From contig JAKLMB010000002.1 of the NCBI GenBank assembly GCA_022813625.1, positions 248,001-312,000 of the forward strand: a stretch of 64,000 nucleotides of DNA, written 5' to 3'. A program made the position numbers and the translations under genes. A model generated the notes under the pieces. That model saw nothing but the letters and a program-made list of their open reading frames with translations. It did not search any database and was not told the DNA's origin. Of the stretch, positions 1-11,283 are shown in pieces. Source of the stretch: Aaosphaeria pasadenensis (lineage: Eukaryota; Ascomycota; Dothideomycetes; Pleosporales). Positions within the stretch are counted from its first letter, which is position 1. Each line of letters opens with the position of its first letter.

Positions 1-308
1 CGCCATGGACATGTGAAAAGGGCAAGAACGTGCGTGGGGTTTCGATGAGGACGGATAGTAGGGACAGCCGATTTTGGAAATGATCATGGTCATGTGACAT
101 CGGATATTGACCGTGCTTTCCAAAAACGCGTCTTTCGCGTGTACTATGATTCTCCAAGCAACGCAAATGTAATGGCTCGTCAACGAACTCATCTTTTCTG
201 GAATTGATGAATCTGGATGAAAAAATCAGGAAAATAACGTGGGAACTCACAAAGTTGTCCTGACCTGGATTTTACAAACGTTGACTCTGAGATCCGGCAT
301 TGAAAGTC
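1..308. other. upstream region of RecQ gene, no gene seen
   Basis: No open frame here resembles a known protein. It ends at the first RecQ exon and probably holds that gene's promoter. The window edge may cut a neighbouring gene, but nothing at positions 1-300 shows coding structure. Confidence 0.4.
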
Positions 309-1910
309 ATGGCGGTTAAGCGAAAGAGACACTACGACATAGACTTTACTCTTCGTCGAGTCTTTGGCAAACGTTCTTTCAGGTGATACCATCCTTCCGC
401 CGGTTTTGAAATTCTCAAGCTAACTTCCAAGACCTTTACAGCGGGAAGTCATATCAGCCACATTAGAAGGGGAGGATGTCTTTCTACAGGCAGCGACATC
501 GTTTGGCAAGAGTCTGTGCTATCAGCTACCAGCCGTGGTCGACTTCGGCAGTGAGTGTAGTAGATTGTGTGTTGGCTATGTGCTAACGTGAAAAGTTACC
601 ATCGTAATCTCACCACTTCTGGCATTGATGGTAGGTGCATGGCTCCCCTATTGGCCATGCTAGTCTTAATCATCTCACAGAATAACCAAGTTGCGTCGAT
701 GCGAAGAGCAAATATCCGCGTGGAGACAATCAACAGTACCACAACCCAGTCGAAGAAGAAGGCAATCATAGAAGACCTCCAATGTGGCCACCCTCTGACG
801 AGGCTTCTGTACGTGACTCCCGAGTACTGCGAAGGCGACCACTTCAGAAACATTCTACGAATCATCCACAGCCAGAGAGAACTTGCTCGCATTGCCATCG
901 ATGAAGCCCATTGTATCAGCGAATGGGGCCATGACTTCCGGCCATCTTTCAAATGTCTTTCGTTCTTCAAGACCGAATTTCCCGACGTCCCGATGATATG
1001 CCTGACTGCCACTGCCACTGCTCGAGTCCGAAGCGACATCATCACGACACTTGCACTCGATGAATCTAAAATGCGCATGTTTAGAATGACCACCAGCCGT
1101 CCAAACCTGCACTATGAAGTCCGCTTCAAATCTGACGAAGAAGACCACTACTCCGATTTCCTCTCCTGGATAAGGAAAGCCCATGACCGACGAACAAACA
1201 ACCCGGGGCGAGCGATTCAGCTTGCATCGCAGAATCAGCGAGCCAACAGCGTCCCTGGTATTATCTACACACTCTTCCGAAAAGACTGCGAAGCGCTCGC
1301 CGCACGCCTACGTGCCGACGGCATCGGGGCGAAACCGTACCACGCTGGACTTCCTCACACAGATCGAGCAGACGCCCTTGCTGGTTGGGTCGAAAATAGA
1401 GAGGGCTACGATATCATCGTTGCCACCACAGCATTCGGCATGGGGATCGACAAGGAGAACGTACGCTTCGTAGTCCACTGGCAGATACCCAAATCCTTCG
1501 AGGGCTTCTATCAGGAAGCTGGCCGTGCCGGACGAGACGGAAAGGCCAGTGCTTGCATTCTTTACTACGGCAGGGAAGACCGAGATCGAGCTGCAAACAT
1601 GATGGTGAGAGACCAGCAGCGGCAACCAAGTAAGGGCGCAAACATCGCCGCAATGAAGCAGCAGATGTTGAAGCGAGCGGAAAGCTTGAAGTTGCTCGTC
1701 GAATACTGCGAGAATACCGCGCAATGCAGGCACAGAATGATTGCGAACTATTTCGCGGACGAAGAAGTCCCGCCGTGTGATTATGCATGTGACTGGTGCA
1801 AAAATCCGGTGTTATTAGTGAGGAGAAAGGAGAGGGGGTTGGCGAGTGAGGAGTGGTGTTCCACTCAGAAGGAGATGGGGCGCTTCGACATTGACGAATA
1901 CGATTGAGAT
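309..1910 (+). CDS. RecQ-family ATP-dependent DNA helicase
   Basis: Probable 3'-5' DNA helicase for replication and recombination repair in the nucleus. Model: exons 309-382, 432-550, 596-630 and 681-1910, giving 485 aa. The start at 309 is supported because splicing at 382/432 builds the RecQ motif 0 (SFRPLQREVI, residues 23-32). The P-loop reads AATSFGKSLCYQLP (residues 45-58), VISPLLALM follows across intron 2, and the DEAH box lies in IDEAHCISEWGHDFRP (about 149-164). The second RecA lobe has GMGIDKENVRFV and QEAGRAGRDG. A cysteine cluster near residues 433-460 (CRHRM..CDYACDWC) matches the RecQ zinc-binding subdomain. The protein stops soon after, with no winged-helix or HRDC domain. What I infer is a short fungal RecQ paralog rather than the main Sgs1/Rqh1-type enzyme. 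Family call is very secure; the exact subfamily is not. Confidence 0.9.
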
Positions 1911-2322
1911 GATGAACATGGACTAGATTTCAGGCTCGGACGAAGCTAGAGTTAAGCATAAGAAAGTACTGTAACTGGTAATCGAGGGACTCTGTTATTG
2001 TGGTAGATCAAATAGAGGAATAGTATGTCCCCATAGTCGCATGGGACGAGATCATAGCATCACCGCGTTCGATTAAACATCGAGGCTCGTGGAACGTGAG
2101 AGAACAATGTAGAGTTCATTAATGTTCATATCATCCTCTCAAAGAGGTGAGCTATTGCTGCTCAAATGTCAGATTGGGATCACATAGTCCTTAGCCATAC
2201 CAATCGTGTTCATCATCAGTCATCATTGCTTTCCTGTATTTCCATATCATACTCCTTTTATAACACTGACGCCTCTCTTTCGCAAAAGTGTCTCGCAATC
2301 AAGTGACTCCCAAACCGTAAGT
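1911..2322. other. convergent 3' intergenic region
   Basis: Lies between the RecQ stop and the stop of the UBX gene on the opposite strand. It presumably holds both 3' UTRs. No RNA gene or repeat was recognised. Confidence 0.5.
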
Positions 2323-3370
2323 TTACTTGATTATGAGAGCTGCGCTTGGTACAAGGCCGGCCTCCTTCAACGTCAGACCGAAATCTGTCTGATCGTACAC
2401 CTTCTTTGGGAAATTTGTTGTGAAGGAGTTGACATGGTGGCCTTCCTGTGCAAGTGCATGGGCAACCTCGAACAGCGTGGTCTCTACTGGGAAAGTCTTG
2501 GTTATGCGTCCAGACGAAGTCTGTAGAGCCAGCCTAGCCTCTGTGTACGCGGAAGCGGGCTTCGAAGTAGTGGGCCCAGAAGATGTAGGCACTGATGGCT
2601 CCGCAACAGGAGGTGGTGCCTTTCCAGCCCGGACAGCTTTCTCTGCTTCAGCTTTCCGCTTCCTTTCTGCCTTGTCTGCCTCCAATTTAGCCAGAACACG
2701 AGCCCTCGCCTCTGCTTCCTCCTGCTTCTCGCGCTTCTTCGCTTGTGCCTCCTTCAGACGCTCCTTCTTTTGCAACTCCTCTTTGATGTCTTGGCTTTCC
2801 TTCGTCGCCTTCATTCGGATCTGTTCGTTCTTCTTGCGGTCGATCTTGTCTTGCTCGGCCTGCGCGGCACGCTTGTCCTTCAGCCTTTCCTTCATCTCGG
2901 CAAGTCGTGCAGCCTTCTCTTCCTCCGTAAGTGGCTTGATCTCTTCGGTGGATTCGCTGAAGTTTTCGTGGCCGCTGGTATACGTTAGCGAACACCCGAC
3001 GATATGATTGAGGAGTTCGAAGAATGGTGGGGAGACATACGATTTGCTTGCATGGAACTCTGCCTGAGCTGTAGACCTGAACTTCTTCCCACAATCATCA
3101 CAGATCAGACTCTTTGCCAGCTCCTCACCCGGTTTGACCTCTGGAGGTTCTTCCGAAGCGCTCGCCTGGCTTGCTTTGATCTCATCGAGGCTTTTCTCCT
3201 GGTTCTTGTCTAGCCAGTCGATGGCGCCTTGGACTGTACACATAATTAGCACCCCAGACTGATCAGTGTTGTCGTAGATGCTACATACGTCCGCCACTTT
3301 GCTTGCAGGCGATCTCGGCCCGTTCCTTGTCGAAGCCCATGTCGACGAGCATTTCTAGATCCGAAGGCAT
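2323..3370 (-). CDS. UBA-C2H2-UBX domain protein (UBXN1/SAKS1-like)
   Basis: Likely a cofactor of the Cdc48/p97 ATPase that links it to ubiquitylated substrates. Exons 3370-3289, 3233-3041 and 2974-2323 give 308 aa. The N-terminus (MPSDLEMLVDMGFDKERA, continuing to GAIDWL across intron 1) is a UBA domain. Next comes a C2H2-like finger (ICDDCGKKF...AEFHASKSGHENF), completed only when the 66-nt second intron is removed; that intron keeps frame, so it looks like readable sequence. The middle is a long charged coiled coil rich in Lys/Glu/Arg, and the last 80 residues are a UBX domain (LQTSSGRITKTF...TLFEVAHAL). The order matches mammalian UBXN1 and fungal orthologues. Family call is firm; partners are inferred from the family. 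Confidence 0.88.
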
Positions 3371-4211
3371 GGTGGCTGATGTGCGTTTGATTTATTTCGA
3401 TGCTAAAGAGTGGTTGTGAAGGTTGAATGTAAGCTGGACAGTTCCGTAGAGGGATAGGTTTTATGAGAAAGTGTGGCGTTGATGGTTATTGTTTGTTGGT
3501 TGTGGTAGAAGTGGTGGTGGGAAGGTGGTGGAAGCTTGGGGAATGAGATCACGGAGGTGCTTGTAGCCTGTAGGTAGGTACCTAGCCTAGGTACCTCCCA
3601 AGTAGGTAATGACGCGCGCGTTTATACTCATAGGGCGGAAAGGTCAAGTGTGGAACGTGGAGACGACGTGAATAAAGGGAAGCTCTAGAAGTATTTCCAG
3701 TAAAAGGATTGCATTAAATCTACATAGTGGGCCCTGATCAGCCAGCTCCGCATATGAATACCTATTAACAAATGATGGAATGGCTCGTTCGGAATCATGT
3801 CACTAATAATCACTTGGAGCAGAGCAGGCAAACGCTCCCAGTCCCGGTGACGAAATACCGCCTTGAAGTGGGCCACAACACCCCCGGTCAGCTCGGACAC
3901 TTCAAGTTACTCTCTCACTCAGTCTCCCTCACACTCACCTACCTCTCCAAACAAGACACAAGACCAACAAGCGATCCCCCCCAGATTCGTTCCTCCTACT
4001 CCACCACCACCACCAACACCACCACCAAACGGAAACCCCTACAATCTTATCCCCTCTAATCGCCGTCGCTTTTACCTACCGACCTACTTGTATACAGTAT
4101 ATACTGTGCCCTACCTTGCGCGTCCCTGTCGAACCATCGTAGACGCCGTTCCTCCCGTTCTGTTTGATTACCAACCTTCACCACCACAAGACACCTATAT
4201 AACAACCCGCC
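3371..4211. promoter_or_regulatory. divergent promoter region, UBX gene and VAP gene
   Basis: Separates two genes transcribed away from each other. The right half is strongly CT/CA-rich on the plus strand, typical of a fungal 5' leader. A small inverted repeat sits at 3576-3596 (separate entry). No TATA box was chosen with confidence. Confidence 0.5.
3576..3596. repeat. inverted repeat with GGTACC arms
   Basis: Arms AGGTACCTAG and CTAGGTACCT are perfect reverse complements separated by one C. Each arm contains the self-complementary AGGTACCT. Related TACCTAGGTA palindromes occur at 16031-16040 and 25831-25840. Confidence 0.7.
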
Positions 4212-5427
4212 ATGTCCGTCGAGCTCGAGCCTGCGGAGCTTGGTTTCAAGCGTATGTTTTCGCGAGTGATTGCGGTGTACAGCAACGTAGATACTGAGAT
4301 GAATTAGGACCGTTCCAGCAGGAGGTATCGCAGACCTTGCGATTGAAGAACCCACACAGCGACCCAGTAGCCTTCAAGGTAAGTGGCATCATACTCGCAC
4401 TACCCCGTGTGCATCGTTCGAGATTGTGCACCATGCGTGGATATGTATGCTAATGTTTCTCTCTAGGTGAAAACCACCGCGCCTAAGCAGTACGTTTCCA
4501 TCCTTGACCAGCCAACCGGCCGCCCCCACATAGCTGATATGTTATAATGCAGGTACTGTGTGAGGCCAAACTCGGGCCGCATCGAACCTGGAAAAGACGT
4601 GGAAGTCTCAAGTACGAAGTCCCCCGCAATATGCGCTCTCCGTGGGGTGTTTACAGCAGCTGACGTATGGTCACAGTTCTTCTTCAGGCGATGAAGGAAG
4701 ACCCACCGCTCGATGCCAAATGCCGTGACAAATTCCTCGTACAATCCGTCCTCGTCACCGCTGATAAGGAGTTCACGAACGTTGCATCTCTGGTACGATC
4801 CTTCCTCGGCACAGCGATGACATAGGAAAATGCTGACGTAAACATGCACAGTGGGCACATATGGAACAGACATCCAAGAACTCCATTCAAGAGAAGAAGA
4901 TCAGGGTGGTCTTCCTAGCAGCAGACGACGCTGCGGCTACACCACCAAAGACCAATGGTACGAGCAGCCTCCACGAGCCGTCACTGCTCTCGTCTCCCTC
5001 GCCAGAAGCTGTTACACCTCAACGCGGATCTACTGAGGCACCGGTTGGATCCGTATCTCGTCCCGAGTCCCGCCCGTCGGATAGCAAGAACCTAGGAGAA
5101 GCCAAGGAATCCGCCTTCAACCCAGCTACCTCATCCGGATTGAAATCAACAGTGGCTGCGGCAGCTGCGGGTGTTGCGAACACTGTCCCCACGTCTTCCG
5201 CCGAATTGCAAGCTCAGCTTTCAGATGCGAAAGCCACGATCACCAAACTCCGCCAACAAGCAGAGTCTGGCTCCGGCCTACGACAGCGAAAGGCTGATCC
5301 TCTTTCCGACTCTGGCGAGAAATCATCAACCGCATTGGAGACTCAAAAGCCTGCGGGTGGGGTTCCCGTGCAGATCGTGTTCGGCCTGTGCTTGGTGAGC
5401 TTCCTTTTGGCCTACTTCATCTTTTGA
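4212..5427 (+). CDS. scs2: VAMP-associated protein, MSP domain (Scs2-like)
   Basis: Tail-anchored ER protein; VAP proteins bind FFAT motifs and form ER contact sites with the plasma membrane and other organelles. Exons 4212-4251, 4308-4378, 4467-4489, 4553-4611, 4677-4792 and 4852-5427 give 294 aa. Residues 1-125 are a major-sperm-protein domain: ELEPAELGF at the start, RLKNPHSDPVAFKVKTTAPK (VAP signature strand with the conserved TTAPK), YCVRPNSGRIEPG, and DKFLVQS. A Ser/Thr/Pro-rich linker and a short coiled-coil stretch (QAQLSDAKATITKLRQQ) follow. A hydrophobic anchor (VQIVFGLCLVSFLLAYFIF) ends the protein. Five introns crowd into the MSP-coding part, including a 23-nt exon. Each junction restores frame, so the model is solid. 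Confidence 0.93.
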
Positions 5428-6630
5428 TTCGCTCCCCCCGCAATTGCTTCCCCATGACAACGACGAAAAAGGGTGGGGTGTCAGATGATTTCTCTCCCCG
5501 AGGGCGTTCGAAAAAAACAAAACACTCGGATCGGGCATAGAGAGCGAGCCAGCCTGGAGAGCAGTTTTCCTTTTTGTTTCTCTTCTACGTGCTCGAATTT
5601 CCACGGAAACTGCATCGGTTTCTTTCTTTGGTTTATGACACCATATTTCCTCCCTTTTTCTCCCTCTTGTTGGCAGGATCCGTGGGTTGGGTGTGAGTAG
5701 GAGGAGTCAACATGTTTCCGTCTAATCAGGCATCACGCTCTTCCTGTATTAACATTTCCTCAATATGAACATGGTCAATGTTAAAGACTCGTGCAGTTGG
5801 CGGCAGAGGTTGCAGCATGTGACTACAATATACATAATATGACAAGATGCGCCCCAACAGAGGGGCCAGTAATGGTTTTTCTTCCTATTTGGTGGGCCGT
5901 TGATCCGCCAACGTGCGTGTGCATGTGCGTGGATGTGAACGTGGGGATACAGTGCACACATGCCAGTCATTGAAGATAGTAAGCGGAGTAACGGTTCACT
6001 TGTAAAGTCAAATGCAGATGTGCAATGTGAGATGGGCTGCATTCTCGCGTATGCAAGCATCCCACAGAACTGGATGGTCGTGGATATGGACATGGGCGTA
6101 GGCATAGGCGTAGGCGTCTTCATGCCTGGACGAGGACGTGGGAACATTGCTCATTCATCCATGCAACCCGCATACTGTACCTCATAATACGAGTACAATA
6201 CTTACAATGTGTACGGAGTACATGCATGGTGATGGTGATCACACGGGCTACTGCCGGAACTAACCACGAGCCTCGCCTGGGACGTGGGGCAGATGCAATT
6301 GGGACGCTAACTCTATGCCTGTAATACCGTGTAGCCCCCGGCCTAGGGAAAAGCACTTAAGGTGTGTAGCACGGGTAGAGGTGGATGATGTTCTGGGTAG
6401 AGATAAGTGGACGGATTGGTGGTAGTTCATGGGTTGGATGGTGGGATGGGTTCCGATGTCTGGCCGATCAGACAGTTTGACTCAATAATAATTTCTTAAA
6501 CCAAGACGTAACGGCGGAACACAATAGGGCGCATACTATCTTCTACTTAAAACCCTCCTCCCCACACCTCACACATACACTCTCTCGCTCTCTGACTCCT
6601 CACCTCATACAACTTTTTAACAGATTCAAC
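5428..6630. other. intergenic: VAP 3' end and asparagine synthetase promoter
   Basis: No protein gene seen. The right end is the CT-rich leader of the asparagine synthetase gene, with a TGACTCA site at 6478-6484. A copy of the dispersed TACGGAGTA motif lies near 6210. Confidence 0.5.
6478..6484 (+). promoter_or_regulatory. TGACTCA, Gcn4/CpcA-type response element
   Basis: A perfect TGACTCA heptamer 147 bp before the asparagine synthetase ATG. This is the consensus of Gcn4/CpcA/Cpc1, the bZIP activator of general amino-acid control, and ASN genes are classic targets in yeast. A one-mismatch TGACTCC lies near 6592. Binding is inferred, not shown. Confidence 0.55.
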
Positions 6631-8997
6631 ATGTGTGGTACGTTACTATTCTCCAATTGTTCCTGGTTTCCGAATGTTTGGTTGGAGGGGTTCCGATCAT
6701 CATCTTCGTTACCCTTCACACACTACTATCCAACCAAGCCGGGCCACACAAAATTCTATCCCCGCTATCGTTGGACTCATAACGCTGACCATGGCATACT
6801 TAATTAGGAATCTTCGCCTGCTATAGGTATGCGCTCTCATTTTGTCCTTCCAATTGCCACTTCTTGGTCTTGCGCCGCCTACGGAACAATCGCGCCTCCC
6901 GCAGTTGAGCAGTGAACTAACATATTCTTCAAAGGCACCCCGATGTGCAGAAATTCAAGCCCCAGGCTTTGAAGCTTGGGAAGGCGTAAGTATCCATCAC
7001 GACAATTGTGTGTAGCAAACCATTGACTCAACCGCAATAGCATCCGACATCGGGGCCCGGATTGGAGTGAGTAAATCGTTACACCCATGTGCCAGGGTTG
7101 CGATAACTAAGATAACGCAGGTGGCAGCTTGATCTCCAACGATACGAGTAAGACGCCAACCACCAAGAAGATCCTGATTGATAAAATACTGATTTATTCG
7201 TAGTTTTGGTTCACGAGCGTCTCAGTATCGTCGGTGTTGGTATGCGATCACGCGAGAATATTCTTCCACGAACAATGACTCACGAATTCCAGACTCTGGA
7301 GCCCAGCCGCTCGTCAACGAGGAGGGCACAATCTCTCTAGCTGTCAACGGCGAGATCTATAACCACCGTATCCTCCGCAAGACCCTCAAGACCCCATATA
7401 ACTTCAAGACCCACTCCGACTGCGAAGTCATCATCCCTTTGGTGAGAACAGGCGCATACGAAAGAAGTGGAACGAATTGGCTAATGTAGAACAGTATCTC
7501 GAGCATGGAATTGATACTCCAAGACACTTGGATGGCATGTTCTCTTGGGTTTTGCACGACAAGGCCAACGACCGAGTCATTGCTGCTCGCGATCCCATCG
7601 GAGTCACCACTTTCTACCTCGGACGATCGAGCCAGACGCCTGGTGCTGTCTACTTTGCTTCCGAGTTGAAGTGCCTTCACCCCGTCTGCGACGACATTAT
7701 CTCCTTCCCTCCTGGACATGTCTATGACTCCAAGACCGACAAGTTGACCCGGTACTTCGACCCTAAATGGCTTACCGAGCCCTCCAACATCCCCACCGCC
7801 CCTGTAAACTACAAGGAGCTCAGGTCAACATTGGAGACCGCTGTCCGCAAGCGATTGATGGCTGAGGTACCATATGGTGTATTGTTGTCTGGAGGTCTCG
7901 ACTCAAGTTTGGTTGCATCGATCGCCCAGCGCGAGACACTGCGATTGAACGAGTTGGCAAAGAAGCGAATCAGCGACAACGGCAACGGCAACGGCTACGA
8001 ATTGGATGGTCATGCCCCGGGACATCTTGTTGGTATCGACGACTCAGACGAGCTTGCTACCGTCAACATTTTGCCTCAATTGAACTCCTTCTCCATCGGT
8101 CTTCCAGGAGCGCCAGACGCCATTGCTGCCAAGGAGGTCGCTGACTTCCTTGGAACGAGACATCACACTTTCACTTTCACCATTGAAGACGGTCTTAACG
8201 CCTTGTCCGACGTCATCTACCACCTTGAGAGCTTCGATGTGACCACCATCCGCGCGTCAACACCCATGTTCTTGCTTAGCCGTAAGATCAAAGCGATGGG
8301 AGTAAAGATGGTCCTCTCGGGTGAGGGAAGCGACGAGATCTTTGGTGGATACCTCTACTTCCACAACGCGCCTGACAAGGCAGCATTCCACAAGGAGACT
8401 GTCCGTCGCGTCGAGAACCTCCACTTGGCCGACTGCCTCCGTGCCAACAAGTCCACCTCCGCCTGGGGCGTCGAGGCACGTGTTCCCTTCCTCGATAAGC
8501 AGTTCCTCACTACTGCCATGAACATCGATCCCGCAGAGAAGATGATCACCAAGGAGCGCATCGAGAAGTACATCATCCGCAAGGCCTTTGACACAACAGA
8601 CGAGCCCGAGACGGCTCCCTATCTACCCGACAAGATCCTTTGGCGCCAGAAAGAGCAGTTCTCCGATGGTGTTGGCTACGGCTGGATCGACGCGCTCAAG
8701 GATAACGCAGAATTGAACGTCACCGATGAGATGATGAAGAACCCCAAGCCTGAGTGGGGCAACGACATTCCCGATTCCAAGGAGGCCTACTGGTACAGGT
8801 GTATGTTCGATGAACACTTCCCTCCTCACTGCGCATCTACCGTTATGCGCTGGACACCTACCTGGAGCAACCAGACTGATCCTTCCGGACGGTACGTAAC
8901 CTTTCTTGCTACAATGATGACCAAAATACTGACATGCTTGTTCCTACCATTTAGTGCCATCTCCATCCATCAACAGAAGTACGACGACGCGAAATAG
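6631..8997 (+). CDS. asn2: asparagine synthetase (glutamine-hydrolysing)
   Basis: Cytosolic enzyme making asparagine from aspartate, glutamine and ATP. Nine exons: 6631-6637, 6808-6826, 6935-6985, 7041-7066, 7121-7147, 7204-7239, 7293-7441, 7495-8891 and 8955-8997, 584 aa. Splicing yields MCGIFACYR, with Cys2 as the class-II glutaminase nucleophile, then AIRHRGPDWSG, a classic amidotransferase stretch, and VNGEIYNH. Exon 8 begins at TATCTC, after the AACAG acceptor, giving VIIPLYLEHG as in the family. The C-terminal synthetase domain has the ATP pyrophosphatase loop LLSGGLDSS, the GEGSDE motif, and VEARVPFLD. Exon 1 is only 7 nt and the glutaminase half is cut into seven small exons; the last intron (63 nt) keeps frame. 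Length fits yeast Asn1/2. Symbol is by family only. Confidence 0.95.
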
Positions 8998-10180
8998 ATT
9001 ATGTAAAAAGCGAAACTCCCCCCCTTCTCAGCTAGTCTCGTTGGAGGACGAAAAAGGAATCAATCCTCCCCTGAAATGAAAGAGCCTAATAGACTGATTA
9101 CCTGCTTGCTTACCTACTCAACCTAAGGGGTTTTCCTCAAGTGTATGACTGTATGTTTTTCTTTTCTTTCACAGAAAGGGGTTTGGATACTAGACTTTTC
9201 TTTTCACTTCTTTTCAGGTCCTCGCTTTCATGTCGTCCATGTCGTCTGTTCGTTCTTTGTGTTATAGATTAAGGATAAACGATACCGAAATGAGATGTCC
9301 TCACGGCCTCAAACTGAACCTCAACCCCGAACACTACAAAATGGGCAATGCATAAGTGATGAATTCGTGGTCCTGACCTCCTTTCACACAATATTCTTCT
9401 CGCACCTACCTGGTCTATCGTCTCCTATTCCTGAATCGAAAAATGGGCGGCGGGAATATACGGCTGTGTCATTCTTTCTGCAAGGGTTGATAAATCCATT
9501 GATTCGAATATTTGGACCAAGTGAGATCTTCAACTATATACAACTTGATCCCTTGATCCGTCGGTGGTCGTGCCTGATCTGATTAAGCTGCGTCTTTCGA
9601 TTTGACGTCTGCAGGCACAGGCACACCGTGGAAGAGTGCAATTCTAACCAACCAACCATGGAAAACCCTTGTCTCAGGTCCCCAAGATTGAAGACGAGGA
9701 ATGGAATAAAACAGAATACGCCGTGGAACCCTAGGAGAAACCGTGTACAACCCGTAGCAGGAGAGAACGAACGAGATGAAAAGACGAACGGGGGAAATCT
9801 GGGTATCGCTAAGATCGACCACAGAAAAAGCAATAGCAACCAAAAGAAGCCCACATAGAACATGGGAGGATTGAGGATTAAATGTGACAAGCCTGTCAGG
9901 ATGACGGCAATAGAAGAAGAAGATGATGTGAGAAACAGAAAAATCAAGTTAACTTTTGTGGGACCGAGCTCTTTGTGTGATTTGTATGTACGGAGGGGAT
10001 TTTTATCGGGATTCGTTTCTATAATGTTTTTGGTTGGGAGGTTCGTCAAAGTGTCCGAGCTATTGTAACCTGGTGGGCGGATTTTGTAGGTAAATTAGGG
10101 GAGTCGTCCTAGATCATCATGTACAAGATATTTTTGGTATTTTTCTTCTTTTCGGTGGGTGGAAAGCGGATCAAGTTGAC
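8998..10180. other. convergent 3' intergenic region, 1.2 kb
   Basis: Lies between two converging genes. Several open frames up to 171 codons on the minus strand have no recognisable domain and biased composition, so they were not called. Nothing else was supported. Confidence 0.45.
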
Positions 10181-11283
10181 TTAGGCGATAGCAGCGGTCT
10201 GCTCGCCGTTTCCAAAGATGCGGAACTGGACGAAGATTGTGACGTCCTCGACCATGGTGCCGAGGGAGCCGATGAGCCAAGGGAGGTTGGTGATGATGTA
10301 TTCCTTCTCGAGGGAGTGGAAGAGGATCTAAGCATGTCTTGTCAGCATGTATGTTCTGTATCGATTTTTACATGGGACATTGCACGGAAGTTACGTACCC
10401 CTGCTCCGTAAGTGGCATTACCCAACAAAGAGAGCATGAAGAAGAGCAGCGATAAGCCCTCACAAGACCTATCCCTCTGGTTCTTGATGATCTGGGGAAT
10501 GCGAGCGCCGAGATAGCACACCGCGCTCACGTAGCCCAAGATCTGAGCGCCGAGCGCAGGATCGGTGCCAGATACATCGTTATCGGTGGGCTGAGGGATC
10601 CAGACGCCGGTCCTCCATGCGATGGCCCATCCTGCGGCTCCAACAATGCAGACGCCCGAGATGCTCAATGCGTTCTTGACCCATTCCCTGCTGCTGACAT
10701 TCTCCTCCCCAATGCTTGGAAGGGAGCTTGCTCGCCTCCTCCTGCTGTGTGCGGATTGTGCCGAGCTTCGCCTGCGGTGGCTTCCTGGAAGTCCGAGGTT
10801 GCTGCTGTCACGACGTCCGAGAAGTGGTTGCTCGGGGCTATCCTGTGATGCCGCAGCACTTCGCGCCGACTTCCTAGCCGCCCGGCGCGCATTGAGGACG
10901 TTGTAGTAGACGCATTGCGTTATGAGGATGAGATCTGCGAAGCAGAAGTAAACGGCGAGGGCGATGACGGTGGGTACGAGACCAGCCCAGATGGCGCCGA
11001 TAAGGTTGGTGATGTCGCCAATGAACCAGACGGTGAGGAAGGCTAGGGATATACCTTCTGCGGAACCCTGCTTGTAGTTCTCGACGAGTTGAGGGACCTT
11101 TTCGAATGCGTTATCAGCTTTTGTTTCGGTGGAATTGGAATGCGCATAGCCGGTTCTGGAGGATCAAAAACTTACCAGGAGGAAGATCCACGAGGCCAAT
11201 GAGATAGAGCCGAAAACACCAGACAAAGCCTCGTTGTGTGTCAAAGGAGGGCCCTGGGCCAGCAGCGCAGCAAAGTCTGGCAT
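10181..11283 (-). CDS. PQ-loop vacuolar amino-acid transporter (Ypq/PQLC2-like)
   Basis: Seven-helix vacuolar membrane protein; Ypq1-3 and animal PQLC2 export cationic amino acids. Exons 11283-11176, 11097-10399 and 10327-10181 give 317 aa. Splicing intron 1 joins IFLL to VPQLVENYKQGSAEGISLAF, the first PQ loop with the helix before it. The second PQ loop is ARIPQIIKNQRDRSCEGLS. The two are separated by an Arg/Ser-rich cytosolic loop of about 75 residues. The last exon (ILFHSLEKEYIITNLPWLIG) supplies the final helices. Both diagnostic Pro-Gln pairs are present. The amino-acid substrate is inferred from the family. Confidence 0.88.

Noticed and set aside
596..1733. Minus- and other-frame open frames of 96-165 codons across the RecQ gene
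   Set aside because: They lie wholly inside the RecQ exons, have no domain, and have arginine/serine-biased shadow composition.
2420..3007. 195-codon plus-strand open frame rich in Ser/Phe/Ala
   Set aside because: Antisense shadow of the Lys/Glu-rich coiled coil of the UBX protein.
9534..10049. 171-codon minus-strand open frame
   Set aside because: No domain, mixed hydrophobic and random composition, and no splice or start context; lies in convergent 3' DNA.
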